DNA from: Pristionchus mayeri
Taxonomy: Eukaryota; Nematoda; Chromadorea; Rhabditida; Neodiplogasteridae
NCBI GenBank assembly: GCA_036245805.1
Contig: BTRK01000005.1
Coordinates: 32,965,469 to 33,029,468, forward strand
Reading direction: 5' to 3'
Length of the DNA stretch: 64,000 nt
Position numbers and translations under genes: made by a program. Position 1 is the first letter of the stretch. The number at the start of each line of letters is the position of its first letter. Below the pieces are notes generated by a model. The model saw only the letters and a program-made list of their open reading frames with translations. It had not been told where the DNA came from and ran no database searches. This document shows, piece after piece, positions 44,765 through 55,967 of this stretch.

Positions 44765-47700
44765 ATGCCTGCGATTAAGTTCGGTGTGGTAATTGGAATC
44801 ATCGGAGGAGGTAGATCGTCCTCTTCAGTTACGCAGGATCCTGTTGTTGCACCCCATATTTCGAGTGACACCAATGAGCTAAGCATGATGCCCGGCCAAC
44901 TTCCGTCGAACAGTACCTTCATACACACCCAACAGGTAAATGAATTTGTCTTTCTCGGATACGTATGATTACTATCGAAAATAACAAGGTGTCGCATAAG
45001 TCCTGTCACCCCCTATACAAATTTCCTAGAAGCTAGAGGTGTAATTGATTTCGTTATTACTGAGACATTGAATATTTTATGAGCCCGTGTGCGAAAAAAT
45101 TGGGTAGTTCTGAGAAGATTTGTCATGAAAAAAATTATATATCAACAATTATAAATTTTAGCCGATCAAATATCCGAATTTAATTACTTGAACAGTTTCT
45201 CTAGACAAAAATCGGTTCGAGCTGTATTATCGCGGGGTACATTAAATATCCTCACCGTGGAAAACAATTTCAAATTCGCGGGTTGTACCGGAAGCCCTAC
45301 TCCGGTTTTTTAGCGCAGGAAGCGCGCCACTTTGGCGAAGCGGCGCGGCAACGCACTCCTCGTTTGCACAGTCTTTCCCTCTGAGTATCCAAGACGAGAG
45401 AGTATGTGAAACGGGGAGTGCGTGGCCGCGCCGCTTCGCAAAAGTGGCGCGCATCCTGCATTGAAAAACCGGAGTAGCGCGTCATTTCAAAACCGTAATC
45501 CTCAGTTATCGCGAACAGACTTTATTTTCCAAAAGTCAAAATATAGTGACCAATCGATAGTACAATATACAAAGACACCGTATACCGCAACCGTAACCCT
45601 GACTATCGCCTAACTTTATAATTAAGAAGTTCTGGTACATTACCCAACCCAACTGGTACCGTAGCCAATCGATTCAACAGTACCCAACTGACTACCGTAG
45701 CCCAGTTCCTTGGGTCAGGTCCAGTTCCTTGGGCCATACATTTTTCTAGAAATTCTAAATCGATTATACAATTATTTAAAAGTATCCTTCCGTAGATTTC
45801 ATTACTGCAGAATCATTTTATGACCGATTTATGATTTTTAGAAAAATGTTTGACCCAAAGAAGTGAATCTGACCCAAGGAATTGGATTACGGTTGTCAGT
45901 TGGGTACTGTAGAATCGATTGGCCACGCAACCAGATCGATTAGGCAATGTACCAGCACTTTTTTAAAAATAAAGTTAGTTCTCGATAGGTAGGGTTACGG
46001 TAGCTACTTGGATACTGTAGGATCGATTGGGCACGGTACATAGTCTTGGCCTACCATGACACAATTATCGACCATGACCCGAAAATACATGTCTTGTGCA
46101 GCCCCCTGGAAATCGGTACACAGTATGATACTGTACAATTTTGGAAATGGCGCGGTAGGGCTTCCGGTTCATGTACATCCCGCGAATTTGAAACTATTTT
46201 GCCCGGTGAGGATCTTTAGATGATCTAAGTATTTGTTTGTAATACATCTTTAAATATTATTTTGTTAAAACTTTGGCGTGATTGCCGTTAAATTCTGCCC
46301 CACTTCTTTTAAGTATTCTTCTGGTTAGTTTTTTGTGCGCCAACTTGAGCTAACGATCGATGATGGGCAAGGCAACTCCAAATTAGACAGTTTTAGTTAT
46401 TTGACTTTTTTGATCGTGTGTAATTGATCGATTGTTACACAAACGGGCACTTATGTAACGTTTAAATATCTGAGAATCGCGCAACTCTTGACGATGAATC
46501 TCATCGAGTGGAGGATGATACCGACTTTCATGTTGATGATGGTGGTGAGCAATGTGCCAAAGAAATGGTCGAAAACACTTACGAAGTTCTTGGATTTGAA
46601 GAAAAAATTAAACCTCTTTGAATCGTGAACCTGTTAATATTTTATCTGAAAACTTGATTACAGTTAAATGGAAATATGATTAAGAATTTTTAGCCGACTG
46701 CTGAGTAACATATTTATCTAGAATGCCTTTGGTGAGACATTTGGCATATTAAAGAGATAGTTCAGTTCCCACTCCGATATCTCCTATGCCAACGACGCCT
46801 CCGCATGACGATGAAACATTCCACGAGATGGCAACTCCTGGTGATGATAAGCTTTTAAGCATGCTCTATTACTTTTGGTTGGATGTTTATGAATTTAATT
46901 CCAATTCTTTCTTTAAATAATCACATAACGCAATATGGAAAGATAATAACGTTGTGCTCATCAACATATCTAGAACATTTTCAGCCTCAATACCAATGTT
47001 TCTCACACAGACGGAGCCTCCACGTGACAATGAAGCACTCAATGAGATGGCTACTCCTCCTGTCATAAGTACCAACGCTCATCAACATTCCTTATATTCC
47101 AAGCTGAACTTAAAACATTTAATATGCTTTTAAAAATGTCCACCAAATTTTCAGCAACCACACCAATGTCTCTCACACAGACGGTGCCTCCACGTGACAA
47201 TGAAGCACTCAATGAGATGGCTACTCCTCCTGTTGGTAAGTACCAACGCTCATCAATTTTCCTTATATTCCAAGCTGAACTTAAAACATTTAATATGCTT
47301 TTAAAATTGTCCACCTAATTTTCAGCAACCACACCAATATCTCTCACACAGACGGTGCCTCCACATGACAATGAAGCACTCGATGAGATGGCTACTCCTC
47401 CTATCATAAGTACCAACGCTCATCAACATTCCTTATATTCCAAGCTGAACTTAAAACATTTAATATGCTTTTAAAAATGTCCACCAAATTTTCAGCAACC
47501 ACACCAATGTCTCTCACACAGACGGTGCCTCCACATGACAATGAAGCACTCAATGAGATGGCTACTCCTCCTGTTGGTAAGTACCAACGCTCATCAACTT
47601 TCCTTATATTCCAAGCTGAACTTAAAACATTTAATATGCTTTTAAAAATGTCCACCAAATTTTCAGCAACCACACCAATGTCTCTCACACAGACGGTGCC

Positions 47701-49046
47701 TCCACATGACAATGAAGCACTCAATGAGATGGCTACTCCTCCTGTTGGTAAGTACCAACGCTCATCAACTTTCTTTATATTCCAAGCTGAACTTAAAACA
47801 TTTAATATGCTTTTAAAAATGTCCACCAAATTTTCAGCAACCACACCAATATCTCTCACACAGACGGTGCCTCCACATGACAATGAAGCACTCGATGAGA
47901 TGGCTACTCCTCCTATCATAAGTACCAACGCTCATCAACATTCCTTATATTCCAAGCTGAACTTAAAACATTTAATATGCTTTTAAAAATGTCCACCAAA
48001 TTTTCAGCAACCACACCAATGTCTCTCACACAGACGGTGCCTCCACATGACAATGAAGCACTCAATGAGATGGCTACTCCTCCTGTTGGTAAGTACCAAC
48101 GCTCATCAACTTTCCTTATATTCCAAGCTGAACTTAAAACATTTAATATGCTTTTAAAAATGTCCACCAAATTTTCAGCAACCACACCAATGTCTCTCAC
48201 ACAGACGGTGCCTCCACATGACAATGAAGCACTCAATGAGATGGCTACTCCTCCTGTTGGTAAGTACCAACGCTCATCAACTTTCTTTATATTCCAAGCT
48301 GAACTTAAAACATTTAATATGCTTTTAAAAATGTCCACCAAATTTTCAGCAACCACACCAATGTCTCTCACACAGACGGTGCCTCCACATGACAATGAAG
48401 CACTCAATGAGATGGCTACTCCTCCTGTCATAAGTACCAACGCTCATCATTTCTTATATTCCAAGCTGAACTTAAAACATTTAATACGATTTTGAAAATG
48501 TCCAGCAAAAATTCAGCAACCAGACCATTGTCTCTCACACAGACGGTGGCTCCACATGGCAATGAAGCACTCAATGAGATGGTTACTCCTCCTGTTGGTA
48601 AGTACCAACGCTCATTGACGTTCGTTTGTTTGAGATTGATAGATAGATTTATACATGCCTCCTTTTTTCATGTGGATTTGTTACAATGAATTCGGTAGCA
48701 AAGGTGGGGGGGGGGGGAGAAAATGTTGTAAATATCTTCATGTCTTTCCATCAAGTAACGCTTTGATGAACTCTGTGGATGACGAATTAAGTTTCGATTT
48801 CTGTAAAACAAACATTAGTGATTTTGTTATTCTAATAGCAAAGCTATTCTCGCGTAATTTAGTTTTTGGTTTTAGTACTAATTTAAAGTTTTTGCTAAAA
48901 ACATATATCAATATTGAAAAAATATCATAATATTGCTGTGATCATCAAAATATTCAACGCTTTTTCAGCCTCTACGCCAATTGACACACAAACTGCGCCA
49001 CCAAATTACAATATGCCATTACATGAGATGAGAACGTCGTTCGTTG
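44765..49046 (+). CDS. Repeat-exon gene: Thr/Pro-rich tandem 27-residue repeats
   Basis: Exon 1 (44765-44934) reads MPAIKFGVVIGIIGGGRSSS and ends STFIHTQQ before GTAAAT. A probable exon 2 (46475-46541, acidic, LDDESHRVEDDTD) converts phase 0 to phase 1. Then a series of symmetrical phase-1 exons follows: 46766-46840 (75 bases, TPPHDDETFHEMATP), ten 81-base units from 46985 to 48597 (ATTPMSLTQTVPPHDNEALN then EMATPPV), and 48969-49046 (78 bases, STPIDTQTAPP). Each is preceded by TTTTCAG, and most are followed by GTAAGT. Because every unit is a multiple of three, any subset can be spliced in frame. Extracellular mucin-like or unstructured repeat protein is a guess from composition; the hydrophobic N-terminus could be a signal or anchor. 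The 3' end after 49046 was not found. A foldback element occupies intron 1. Confidence 0.5.
45247..46213. mobile_element. Foldback element, family G-related (copy 2), in intron 1 of the repeat-exon gene
   Basis: The end tcctcaccgtggaaaac pairs with gcccggtgagga at the other end. The arms continue with aatttcaaattcgcgggttg and accggaagccctac. The middle holds cagttccttgggtcaggtcc and its complement, as in the element at 19138-20200. A smaller palindrome (45297-45479) is embedded in the left arm. Confidence 0.75.
46985..48597 (+). repeat. Tandem exon-intron repeat array with a 512-bp higher-order unit
   Basis: The units are 170-171 bp, each an exon plus a ~90-bp intron. Unit exons start at 46985, 47155, 47326, 47496, 47667, 47838, 48008, 48179, 48350 and 48517. 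Units starting 47155, 47667 and 48179 lie exactly 512 apart, as do 47326, 47838 and 48350, so the array was amplified as trimers. In the units starting 46985, 47326, 47838 and 48350 the donor ttggtaagt is replaced by tcataagt, one base shorter. Confidence 0.9.
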
Positions 49047-49717
49047 GTGAGGCATTACTATCTCTGTGGTAAATATAATTTTATTTTTTCTTGAAATAAC
49101 TAACACGCAATAATATTACGGATCTCCTGTAAAATTACATTAACCCTCGCGACAATTAAAATAAAATAAAACACCCGGGTTTGTTGAGACATGTCCGAAT
49201 AGGCATCGTTAGTATGGGAGAGAGTATTTCTACTCAGTTTGCAGAATTTGAATGTTGGACGGACTTATGACCCATATCGTTGGAATTTCACGTCTCATTC
49301 ATTTCTGACCTGCAGGCAGATTACTTATTTTTTTTTCCCATTCGGCGCGTAATACAATAATCTAAAATACAATATATATTTTCTTACAATATATACAAAG
49401 AGACCAACTAGAAAATTTCGAAATGTATTTTTGTTCATAATTTGTAAATTATATCTGATTAGTTACCCACTGCTGTACAATATGTATCATCATAGCTGAT
49501 TTAATATAAATGAATGTTTACTGCACATAGTTCGGGTCTCTTCAGTAGGAAGAGCCTGGATATTTGTCAAATGAAATGCGTTTCTGAATAATCACGCATT
49601 AAACTTTTCCAAATTTTCAAGGTTTTTTCCACATTTATGCAGCCATAAATGAGGTCTCTGGACAACTAGGTCTAAACATAGACCTAGTTGTCCAAAACAT
49701 TAAACTTTCTAGTTGCT
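49047..49717. other. Non-coding DNA with a perfect hairpin
   Basis: No further exon of the upstream gene was recognised. A perfect 15-bp inverted repeat with a 4-base loop lies at 49660-49693. Confidence 0.5.
49660..49693. repeat. Perfect 15-bp hairpin
   Basis: ggacaactaggtcta, the loop aaca, then tagacctagttgtcc. It lies 25 bases outside the family A copy that follows. Confidence 0.9.
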
Positions 49718-50206
49718 TGACATACAATCCGGCAACGGATCGCCCTTCGCTGGAAATTCGAGCTAGTCTCTTGGGTGTTGTTTCATTGTATGTGCGACCC
49801 TGCATGTGCATATATAATTCTTGTCACCAGGCGAACTTGAGCTTCACTCCATATCTATGGGATTCATGTTCCATAATTGAAAATTTGAGTGGAAAATCAA
49901 TGTGAGATAAACACAAAATATCGAACCAATCGATACCCATGCTACCGGGTTACAGTAGTTACTGGAATACTGAAATATTGATTGGTTACGATATTTGGTA
50001 TTTATCTAATCACGATTTTTCACTCAGCTTCTCAATTTTGGACCATGAACCATACATAGATATGGAGTGAAACCCAACTTCGTATGGTAACAAGAATTAT
50101 ATATGCAAAGGTAGGGTAGCACAAACTGGTTACAATGTAACAACACCCAAGTGGCTAGCTCGAATCTCCATCAAAGGGATTGTCCGTTGCCGGATTGCCC
50201 GCCCCT
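49718..50206. mobile_element. hAT-like foldback element, family A (copy 4)
   Basis: The arms catacaatccggcaacggat and gttgccggattgcccgcccc pair. The interior shares gggtgttgtttcattgtatg, accaggcgaacttgagctt, gggattcatgttcc and the tgagataaacacaaa block with copies 1-3. The G-run at the left end is lost. Possible duplication remnants TGACATA and TCACATA flank it. Confidence 0.7.
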
Positions 50207-50337
50207 CACATAATAGTTCGAAGAAATTATAGATGGCAAACTTTTCCACTGCTCAAAATGTGCCCATTCCATATCCCAAAAAAATCAAGTTTAACTATTT
50301 GTCAATCTTTCAGACCTTATTGAGGGCTGCATAAATA

Positions 50338-51226
50338 TGAGGCCGTTTGCCATTGCAAATATGTATTTTATTGGTCTTCAAGGTGCTGAACATGATGGGC
50401 ACATTCGTTTTGTCTCCACACTTGCCGTTTGCACCAGACGGCGCCACGTCGACAACGCGTTTTTACATATATATCATAATCGGAAAGTGCTATATTTAAA
50501 CGAGTATGGTTCCCGGTGCAGAATTGTATGCTGACTTTCTACTTAATGTGTAATGAATTGCTAAAATAATTTTTAAAAAGTCAACTTTTCATGTACACAA
50601 GGCCGAGCTTAGCAAGTTACACCGATGTAACTGTCGTGACGAGTGGATTTTACAATTTCATCGAAATTCTCCATACGACTTTTTAAGATTGGAGTGAAAA
50701 CGTAATTCGGAAATGTGATGAAATGAGGCAATCGCAGTCTCTCCCCTCGGCAGGGAGAGGAAGGAGCGAGAGAGTGTGGGGGTGGAGAGAGAGCGAGCGG
50801 CGTGGGGTTCGTAAACTGCCAAAGGGAGAAGGGCGGGTGAAACTGCGATTGCCTCATGTTCTCACATTTTCTCATCACGTTTTCACCCCAATCTTAAAAG
50901 TCGTATGGAGAATTTCGATGAAATTGAAAATTCTGAATCCACTCGAGACGACGGCCCCATCGGTGTAACTTGCTCAGCTCGGCATTGTGTCCATGAAAAG
51001 TTGTGTTTTTATAAATTATTTTAATAATTCATGACAAATGAAGTAGACAGGCGTGATCAGCATGAAATTCTACACCGGGAACCTTACTCGCGTAAATTTA
51101 GTACATTCTGATTATGAGATATACGTAAAAACGTGTTGTTGATGTGACTTTTGGAGCCAATGACAACTCTAGGGGCACAATGAATGTACCCACCTTTTCA
51201 GTACATTAAATGGGACAACGGCCTCA
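50338..51226. mobile_element. TA-flanked foldback element, family B (copy 2)
   Basis: The ends tgaggccgtttgcc and gacaacggcctca are flanked by TA. The arms share gccgagcttagcaagttac and gtcgtgacgagtggatt with the element at 22392-23388. The loop (about 50740-50860) is GA-rich and creates chance open frames. Confidence 0.75.
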
Positions 51227-51630
51227 TATGGTCTTTGCATATATGTTGCATAAGTTTAATGCGTAATACATTCCGAAACTCATTTCCTTCAAAGATTGGT
51301 CCAGACTATTCCTACTGAGTAGCGGTATGAAGAGCCCCGAACTACGAGCAATGAAATATACATTTACCTCAAATCGACTATGGGGAATCTTAAGCAACGA
51401 GAAAAATCGTACTGTAGGTAGGTAACGAAGGAGATTGTTTGCATAATATGCAATAAAAATGGATATCATGTAGTATTGTACCTTAGTACGTACTGCAAGA
51501 GAATATTCTTGTGCATTAGATTATTACTACACGTATTTTGTTAAGAAAATCGGTCAATGAAGATAAAAAAATTTAGTGAATTTGTGATACGGTCTTCCAA
51601 AAAAAGTAGGTCATTACTCCGTCAAACATT
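51227..51630. other. Intergenic DNA
   Basis: Nothing is recognised between the family B element and the retrotransposon tail. Confidence 0.4.
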
Positions 51631-52745
51631 TTATTTATTTATTTATTTATCGTACACCACAAGGGCGCTTCATCAAGTATAGAATGTTCGAGAATATAAT
51701 TAGGGTTAGGGAAGAGGGAGGGGGGGAGTATATCTTCCGAATCGTGTCCCACAAGAAAGAGAGAGTGGCGAGGGGGGGAGCCTCGTGAGCGGTAGGAGTG
51801 GCCGCTTGTCCAATGTATATCGTATTGGAGACTTGTGTGACAGGAGATCGGAGGAGATCGAGGGGGGTGAGAATGGTTGGGGAAGGGTTGAGAAGAGAAA
51901 AAGGAGAGGAAAGGTGGGAGGGGGGGGGGGGGTGGCGGTAAGGATAGATGCTAAAGATTTCTAATTTCAATTCCAAGAGTACGCAGAAGATTAGGGTGAA
52001 TTAGCAAATAGTGCTTAATAGTCTCGATCGACAATAGAGGATTGCAAATTAAGTGGAGCTTATTTAGAAATCTAACTGTTCTATGAGCAAACGATGCTTT
52101 CAAATTTTCCCTTCGGAAAGCGGGAATGTGAAGAACAAAGGCACTATGACGTCTGGTAATAGTCCTATATGTATAGAAATTACATACTGACAACTCAACA
52201 GCGTTAGCGAAAATTTTAAGAGCTAGCACTATGTCAATGACAATACGGCGAACATAAAGAGAGCGTAGAGAATATAGGGCTAATCGATCAGAATAAGAGG
52301 GGAAAGAAACGTCTGTTCGAGAGCAACGATAATATAATAGCCTACTAAATAGATGTTGAACTTTCTCTAATTTGCGAAAACGACCAGATGAGGAGGGAGA
52401 CCAGACGGGAGAGGCGTATTCTAGTATGGGAAGGATAAAAGATTTGAAAGCAGATATGTATGGGACAACTATTGCACAGCTGATACTACGGAAAAGTAAA
52501 TAGACTAATGAAGACGCCTTATGACAAACAGTCTGGATGTGAGAGTCAAAATTTAAAAGAGGATCAATATAAACACCTAGATCACGGATTGACTGCGTTA
52601 CTACAAAATTGCAAGAGATTAAGGAATAGCTAGTACAGGGATTGTTTTTGCCTATATGTAATACGTTGCATTTCTTTTCAGCAACTTCTAACTGCCATTT
52701 TTTGCAGTATTCTAGGAAAAACATGCAAATTCTGCAAAATTGAGT
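51631..52745 (-). pseudogene. 5'-truncated non-LTR retrotransposon (reverse transcriptase C-terminal region)
   Basis: A minus-strand open frame (52724 to 51951) of 257 codons reads FLEYCKKWQLEVAEKKCNVL, then SIRDLGVYIDPLLNFDSHIQ, then FILPILEYASPVWSPSSSGR and KLEKVQHLFSRLLYY. This is the region after the YADD box in Jockey/CR1-like elements. The catalytic YADD is absent, so the copy is 5' truncated, as is usual for target-primed insertion. The 3' end carries a short tandem tail (five ATAA units, seen as tttattta on the plus strand, at 51631-51650). It lies just upstream of the Rap-like gene. Confidence 0.8.
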
Positions 52746-52961
52746 GCAAGCAACCTGTCTCTACTATCACATTGCCTCTTTCGACACGTCTCAACAAAAT
52801 CGGAAGAAGTGATTTTGTTATACCTGTCGCAAAAGAGTACATCATTTCCTTCGTTTTTTTACAGGAGGTTAGTGATAATTATATATGGTATGTCCACTAT
52901 CATAGGTTTACTTAATCAAGTTTAAGAAATCCCGATCGCGCGCCCTGTAGACGACAATAGT

Positions 52962-53519
52962 ATGCGCAACATGATTGCCGTACTTGGAAGCGGAGGAGTC
53001 GGGAAGAGTGCATTGACTGTTCAATTCGTACAAGGAACCTTCGTCGGGGAGCATGACCCCACCATCGAGGACAGCTACAGGAAGCACGTGGTGGTGGACG
53101 GACAACAGTGCATGCTGAAGATCTTCGACACAGCGAGAACAGAGAAGTTCAGCGCCCTGAGAGACCTCTACGTGAGGAATGGACAGGGTTTCGTGCTGGT
53201 GTACTCTATCACTGCTCAGTCGACATTCGACCATCTCATTGAACTCCGAGACGACATATTTCGTTTGAAGAACACTCAGGAAGTCCCGATAATTCTCGTT
53301 GGCAACAAGTGCGACCTTGAACATGAACGAGTCGTTGATAAGGATCAGGCTCAATCTATGGCAAGCCAATTCGGATTCACCTTCCTCGAAACGTCCGCTA
53401 AATCGAACATCAACGTCAGCGAGGTCTTCTACGACCTCGTACGCCAGATCAATCGTCGCTCTCCGAAAGCAAGGACGCGGTCATCGTCGATGAAAATATG
53501 GTGCTGCTCGCTCTCGTGA
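52962..53519 (+). CDS. Intronless Rap1-like small GTPase (retrogene) with altered switch II
   Basis: The frame is 185 codons with no intron, unlike every other conserved gene here. The P-loop is [17 protein letters not shown]. Switch I contains [10 protein letters not shown], and the body reads [20 protein letters not shown] then [20 protein letters not shown]. The guanine-binding boxes are NKCD and ETSAK, and [14 protein letters not shown] follows. These match Rap1 strongly, including Thr after the G3 box. The C-terminus is CCSLS, a CAAX box whose final Ser predicts farnesylation, whereas Rap1 usually carries a geranylgeranyl-type Leu. The G3 motif DxxG reads DTAR (codon AGA at 53136-53138), replacing the glycine that senses the gamma-phosphate. 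By family it would be a membrane-attached switch in adhesion or polarity signalling. The missing Gly predicts an abnormal cycle or loss of function. Confidence 0.9.
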   Translation: MRNMIAVLGSGGVGKSALTVQFVQGTFVGEHDPTIEDSYRKHVVVDGQQCMLKIFDTARTEKFSALRDLYVRNGQGFVLVYSITAQSTFDHLIELRDDIFRLKNTQEVPIILVGNKCDLEHERVVDKDQAQSMASQFGFTFLETSAKSNINVSEVFYDLVRQINRRSPKARTRSSSMKIWCCSLS

Positions 53520-53793
53520 GACAACGTTAACGATGACGTCATCGCTTTGTCAACACCCACCCTTCTCCTTTTCTCGTTTATAGTATCGTATAATAATACT
53601 CAGTTCACCACTAGTCCCTCTCAGTTCACCTTCAATAGCCTAGCAAAAATGAAAGCAATGGCGACTATTCCGATTCGCCCACACTCATTCTTGCTTGCAA
53701 TTGTTATTATTATTTTCAAGTACTGCATATCCTTGTAGCCTATCTCTTGTTTAGATTGTATATATATTTTTGTAATTTTGAATGCTACACATA
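53520..53793. other. 3' flank of the Rap-like gene
   Basis: AT-rich, with no clear poly-A tract of the kind left by a recent retrocopy, so the insertion is not recent or the tail has decayed. Confidence 0.4.
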
Positions 53794-54759
53794 TGAGACC
53801 GTTTGCGATAGATTCAACAACTCGTTGCGAGGCCTCGGAACAGCTCGAAACCTCAAACTCACGAAAACATTGTTTCCGGGGTAGTTTTCGATGCTGAACA
53901 CAATGGTCACTATCATTTTGCATAATTCGTTCATTGGGGTCCGGTGTGGTGCCTTGTCACTTCCGGCCGAAACTTGTTTTATATGTGCATCTCGGTCAGA
54001 TTACACGCTGGAAGCACGAAATCTAGCATACCCGAACGGAATTTTAATTTTGTCGGTTCGCGAGATAATGTGACTTTTTTACTCGATAAATTGCGCGAGT
54101 GGAGACCCTGACCATGCGAACCGCATTTTCATGCTGATTCGATTGGTATATACATGTATGGTGATCGGAGGTCGGCATAGCCTTCGTTTGCTCGATTTAG
54201 TGATATTTGACTGCATTTCACTGTGCAAAGTGAGGAATGGAAGGGTCATAATGACGAGAAATGATTCTCCCTTTCATATTCCTCCCTCTCATTAATCACT
54301 TTGCACAGTGAAATGCAGTGAAATATCACTAAATCGAGCAAACGAAGGCTATGCCGACCTCCGATCACCATACATGTATATACCAATCGAATCAGCATGG
54401 AAATGCGGTTAGCATGGTCAGGGTCTCCACTCGCGCAATTTATCGAGTCAAAAAGTCGCATTATCTCGCGAACCGACAAAATTAATGTCAAATCAAATAC
54501 AAGGCTCGATTCGCCATGAAATTCTGTTCGGGCATGCGAGATTTCGTGCTTCCAGCGTGTAATCTGACCGAGATGCACATATAAAACGAGTTTTGGCCGG
54601 AAGTGGCAAGGCACCACACCGGACCCCAATGAACGAATTATGCAAAATGATAGTGACCATTGTGTTCAGCATCGAAAACTACCCCAGAAACCATGTTTTC
54701 GTGAGTTTGAGGTTTCGAGCTGTTCCAATGTCTTCTTGAATCTACCGCAAACGGTCTCA
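53794..54759. mobile_element. TA-flanked foldback element, family B (copy 3), near-perfect palindrome
   Basis: The ends tgagaccgtttgcgatagat and gcaaacggtctca are flanked by TA (53792-53793 and 54760-54761). The arms of ~480 bases are almost identical complements (aaaacattgtttccggggta, atttcactgtgcaaagtgag). The centre is near 54277. The high arm identity implies recent movement or gene conversion. Confidence 0.88.
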
Positions 54760-54761
54760 TA

Positions 54762-55967
54762 TACTGTATTGGCTGTCTTATTTAAACGAGGAATGAAGGT
54801 AAAATGAATATTTATATTTTTGTTTTGTTTGTCGCAGGGAGTCTCGATTTCATGCAATCTATCAGAAGACACGTGATAAACAGTGAATAAGTTGGTCAGA
54901 TATCTTCTTGGAGACCCGTCTTGCACTCCTCGATGAAGAAAATAGACGAGAGAACACGGGCATAGGAGAGAGCGCAGAGAAATCAAGAGACGGCATGGGA
55001 GAGCACCGGAAAAGGATGAGAAAATAGCACGAATGGTTTGATTGTATTTATCATGTAGCTTAGTGAATTGCATGAATGTTTTCTTACCATTTCCGTTTAG
55101 TGGGCTTGGGTTTTTTATGTTATGACAATAACCCGTTAAGAATTTCAACTTTCTGAATAGTCTTTTTCAAAGCAACACTCTACGAGAAATTTCTGAGAGG
55201 GCGCGAGGTATTACTTTTTTCATTGCTGCCCAATGTTTTGGAAACACTCCTCATATAAGCGACTTAAATGAATCGAAATACACATTGGTAACGAGCGCAA
55301 ATGCATCCGGCAGAGCTTAGTCAGTTGCATTCCCTTCCCCGTTCGGAGGCGGATGACTCAGATTGTCATGAAGGAATACTCCAGGCAAAGAATTTTCCCA
55401 ATATCGAGATGTTCTCTCTTCATACTGCACAATGTCTAATCTATCTGATCGAAATAGATGTGTTTTTAGAAATGTGTCATGCATTCATCATGTTCGGCAA
55501 ATCTTCCCTTAACCTCGAACACATTCTCTCAGTTTTCATTCTCTCTTTTAAGTGCCCGTTTGCTTAAGAATCGGACAATTGTTGGCATCGGCCAAAAAAG
55601 TCAAATCCTTGAAACTTTGGCTTTTGGGGATATCTGACACGCTGATGATGATTGGCATATTCATTTAGCTCAGAAATTTGCCGTTGACTCCAGATGGCTT
55701 GACGTCGAAATCTGACTTTTTCGAATTAGTTGCTTCCAGAGATCGCTAAAATTAAGCGATTTATCTGATTCTTACGCAAACTGGCTCGTAAATGATTTTT
55801 TTATGAATATCCATTCAGGCGAACATCAGCAACTTCAATTAGACCTCATCTGAGATGACGTGCACAGTCGTATGTTTTCCCGATACTTGCGGTTGAACAA
55901 GCGCTGAATTCAGCACCTAGGGCCCTCATGTCCTACGAGTTCATGGTATACCAAACCAATTTTCCAG
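54762..55967. other. Non-coding or unresolved 5' region of the membrane protein gene
   Basis: The first exon of the membrane protein gene should be here but was not identified. The minus-strand frame at 54666-55148 (containing GALPCRLLISLRSLLC) was not recognised. Confidence 0.4.

Noticed and set aside
47404..48440. Two 174-aa antisense open frames over the repeat array
   Set aside because: They run opposite to the splice signals and simply translate the tandem repeat; no start or splice support.
46985..48597. Regular repeats with spacers resembling a CRISPR array
   Set aside because: Units are 170 bp, nearly identical throughout, with splice sites and coding exons; there are no unique spacers and the DNA is eukaryotic.
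54666..55148. 160-aa minus-strand frame with a cysteine/leucine-rich segment
   Set aside because: Part lies in the family B arm; no splice sites or known motifs. Left unassigned.
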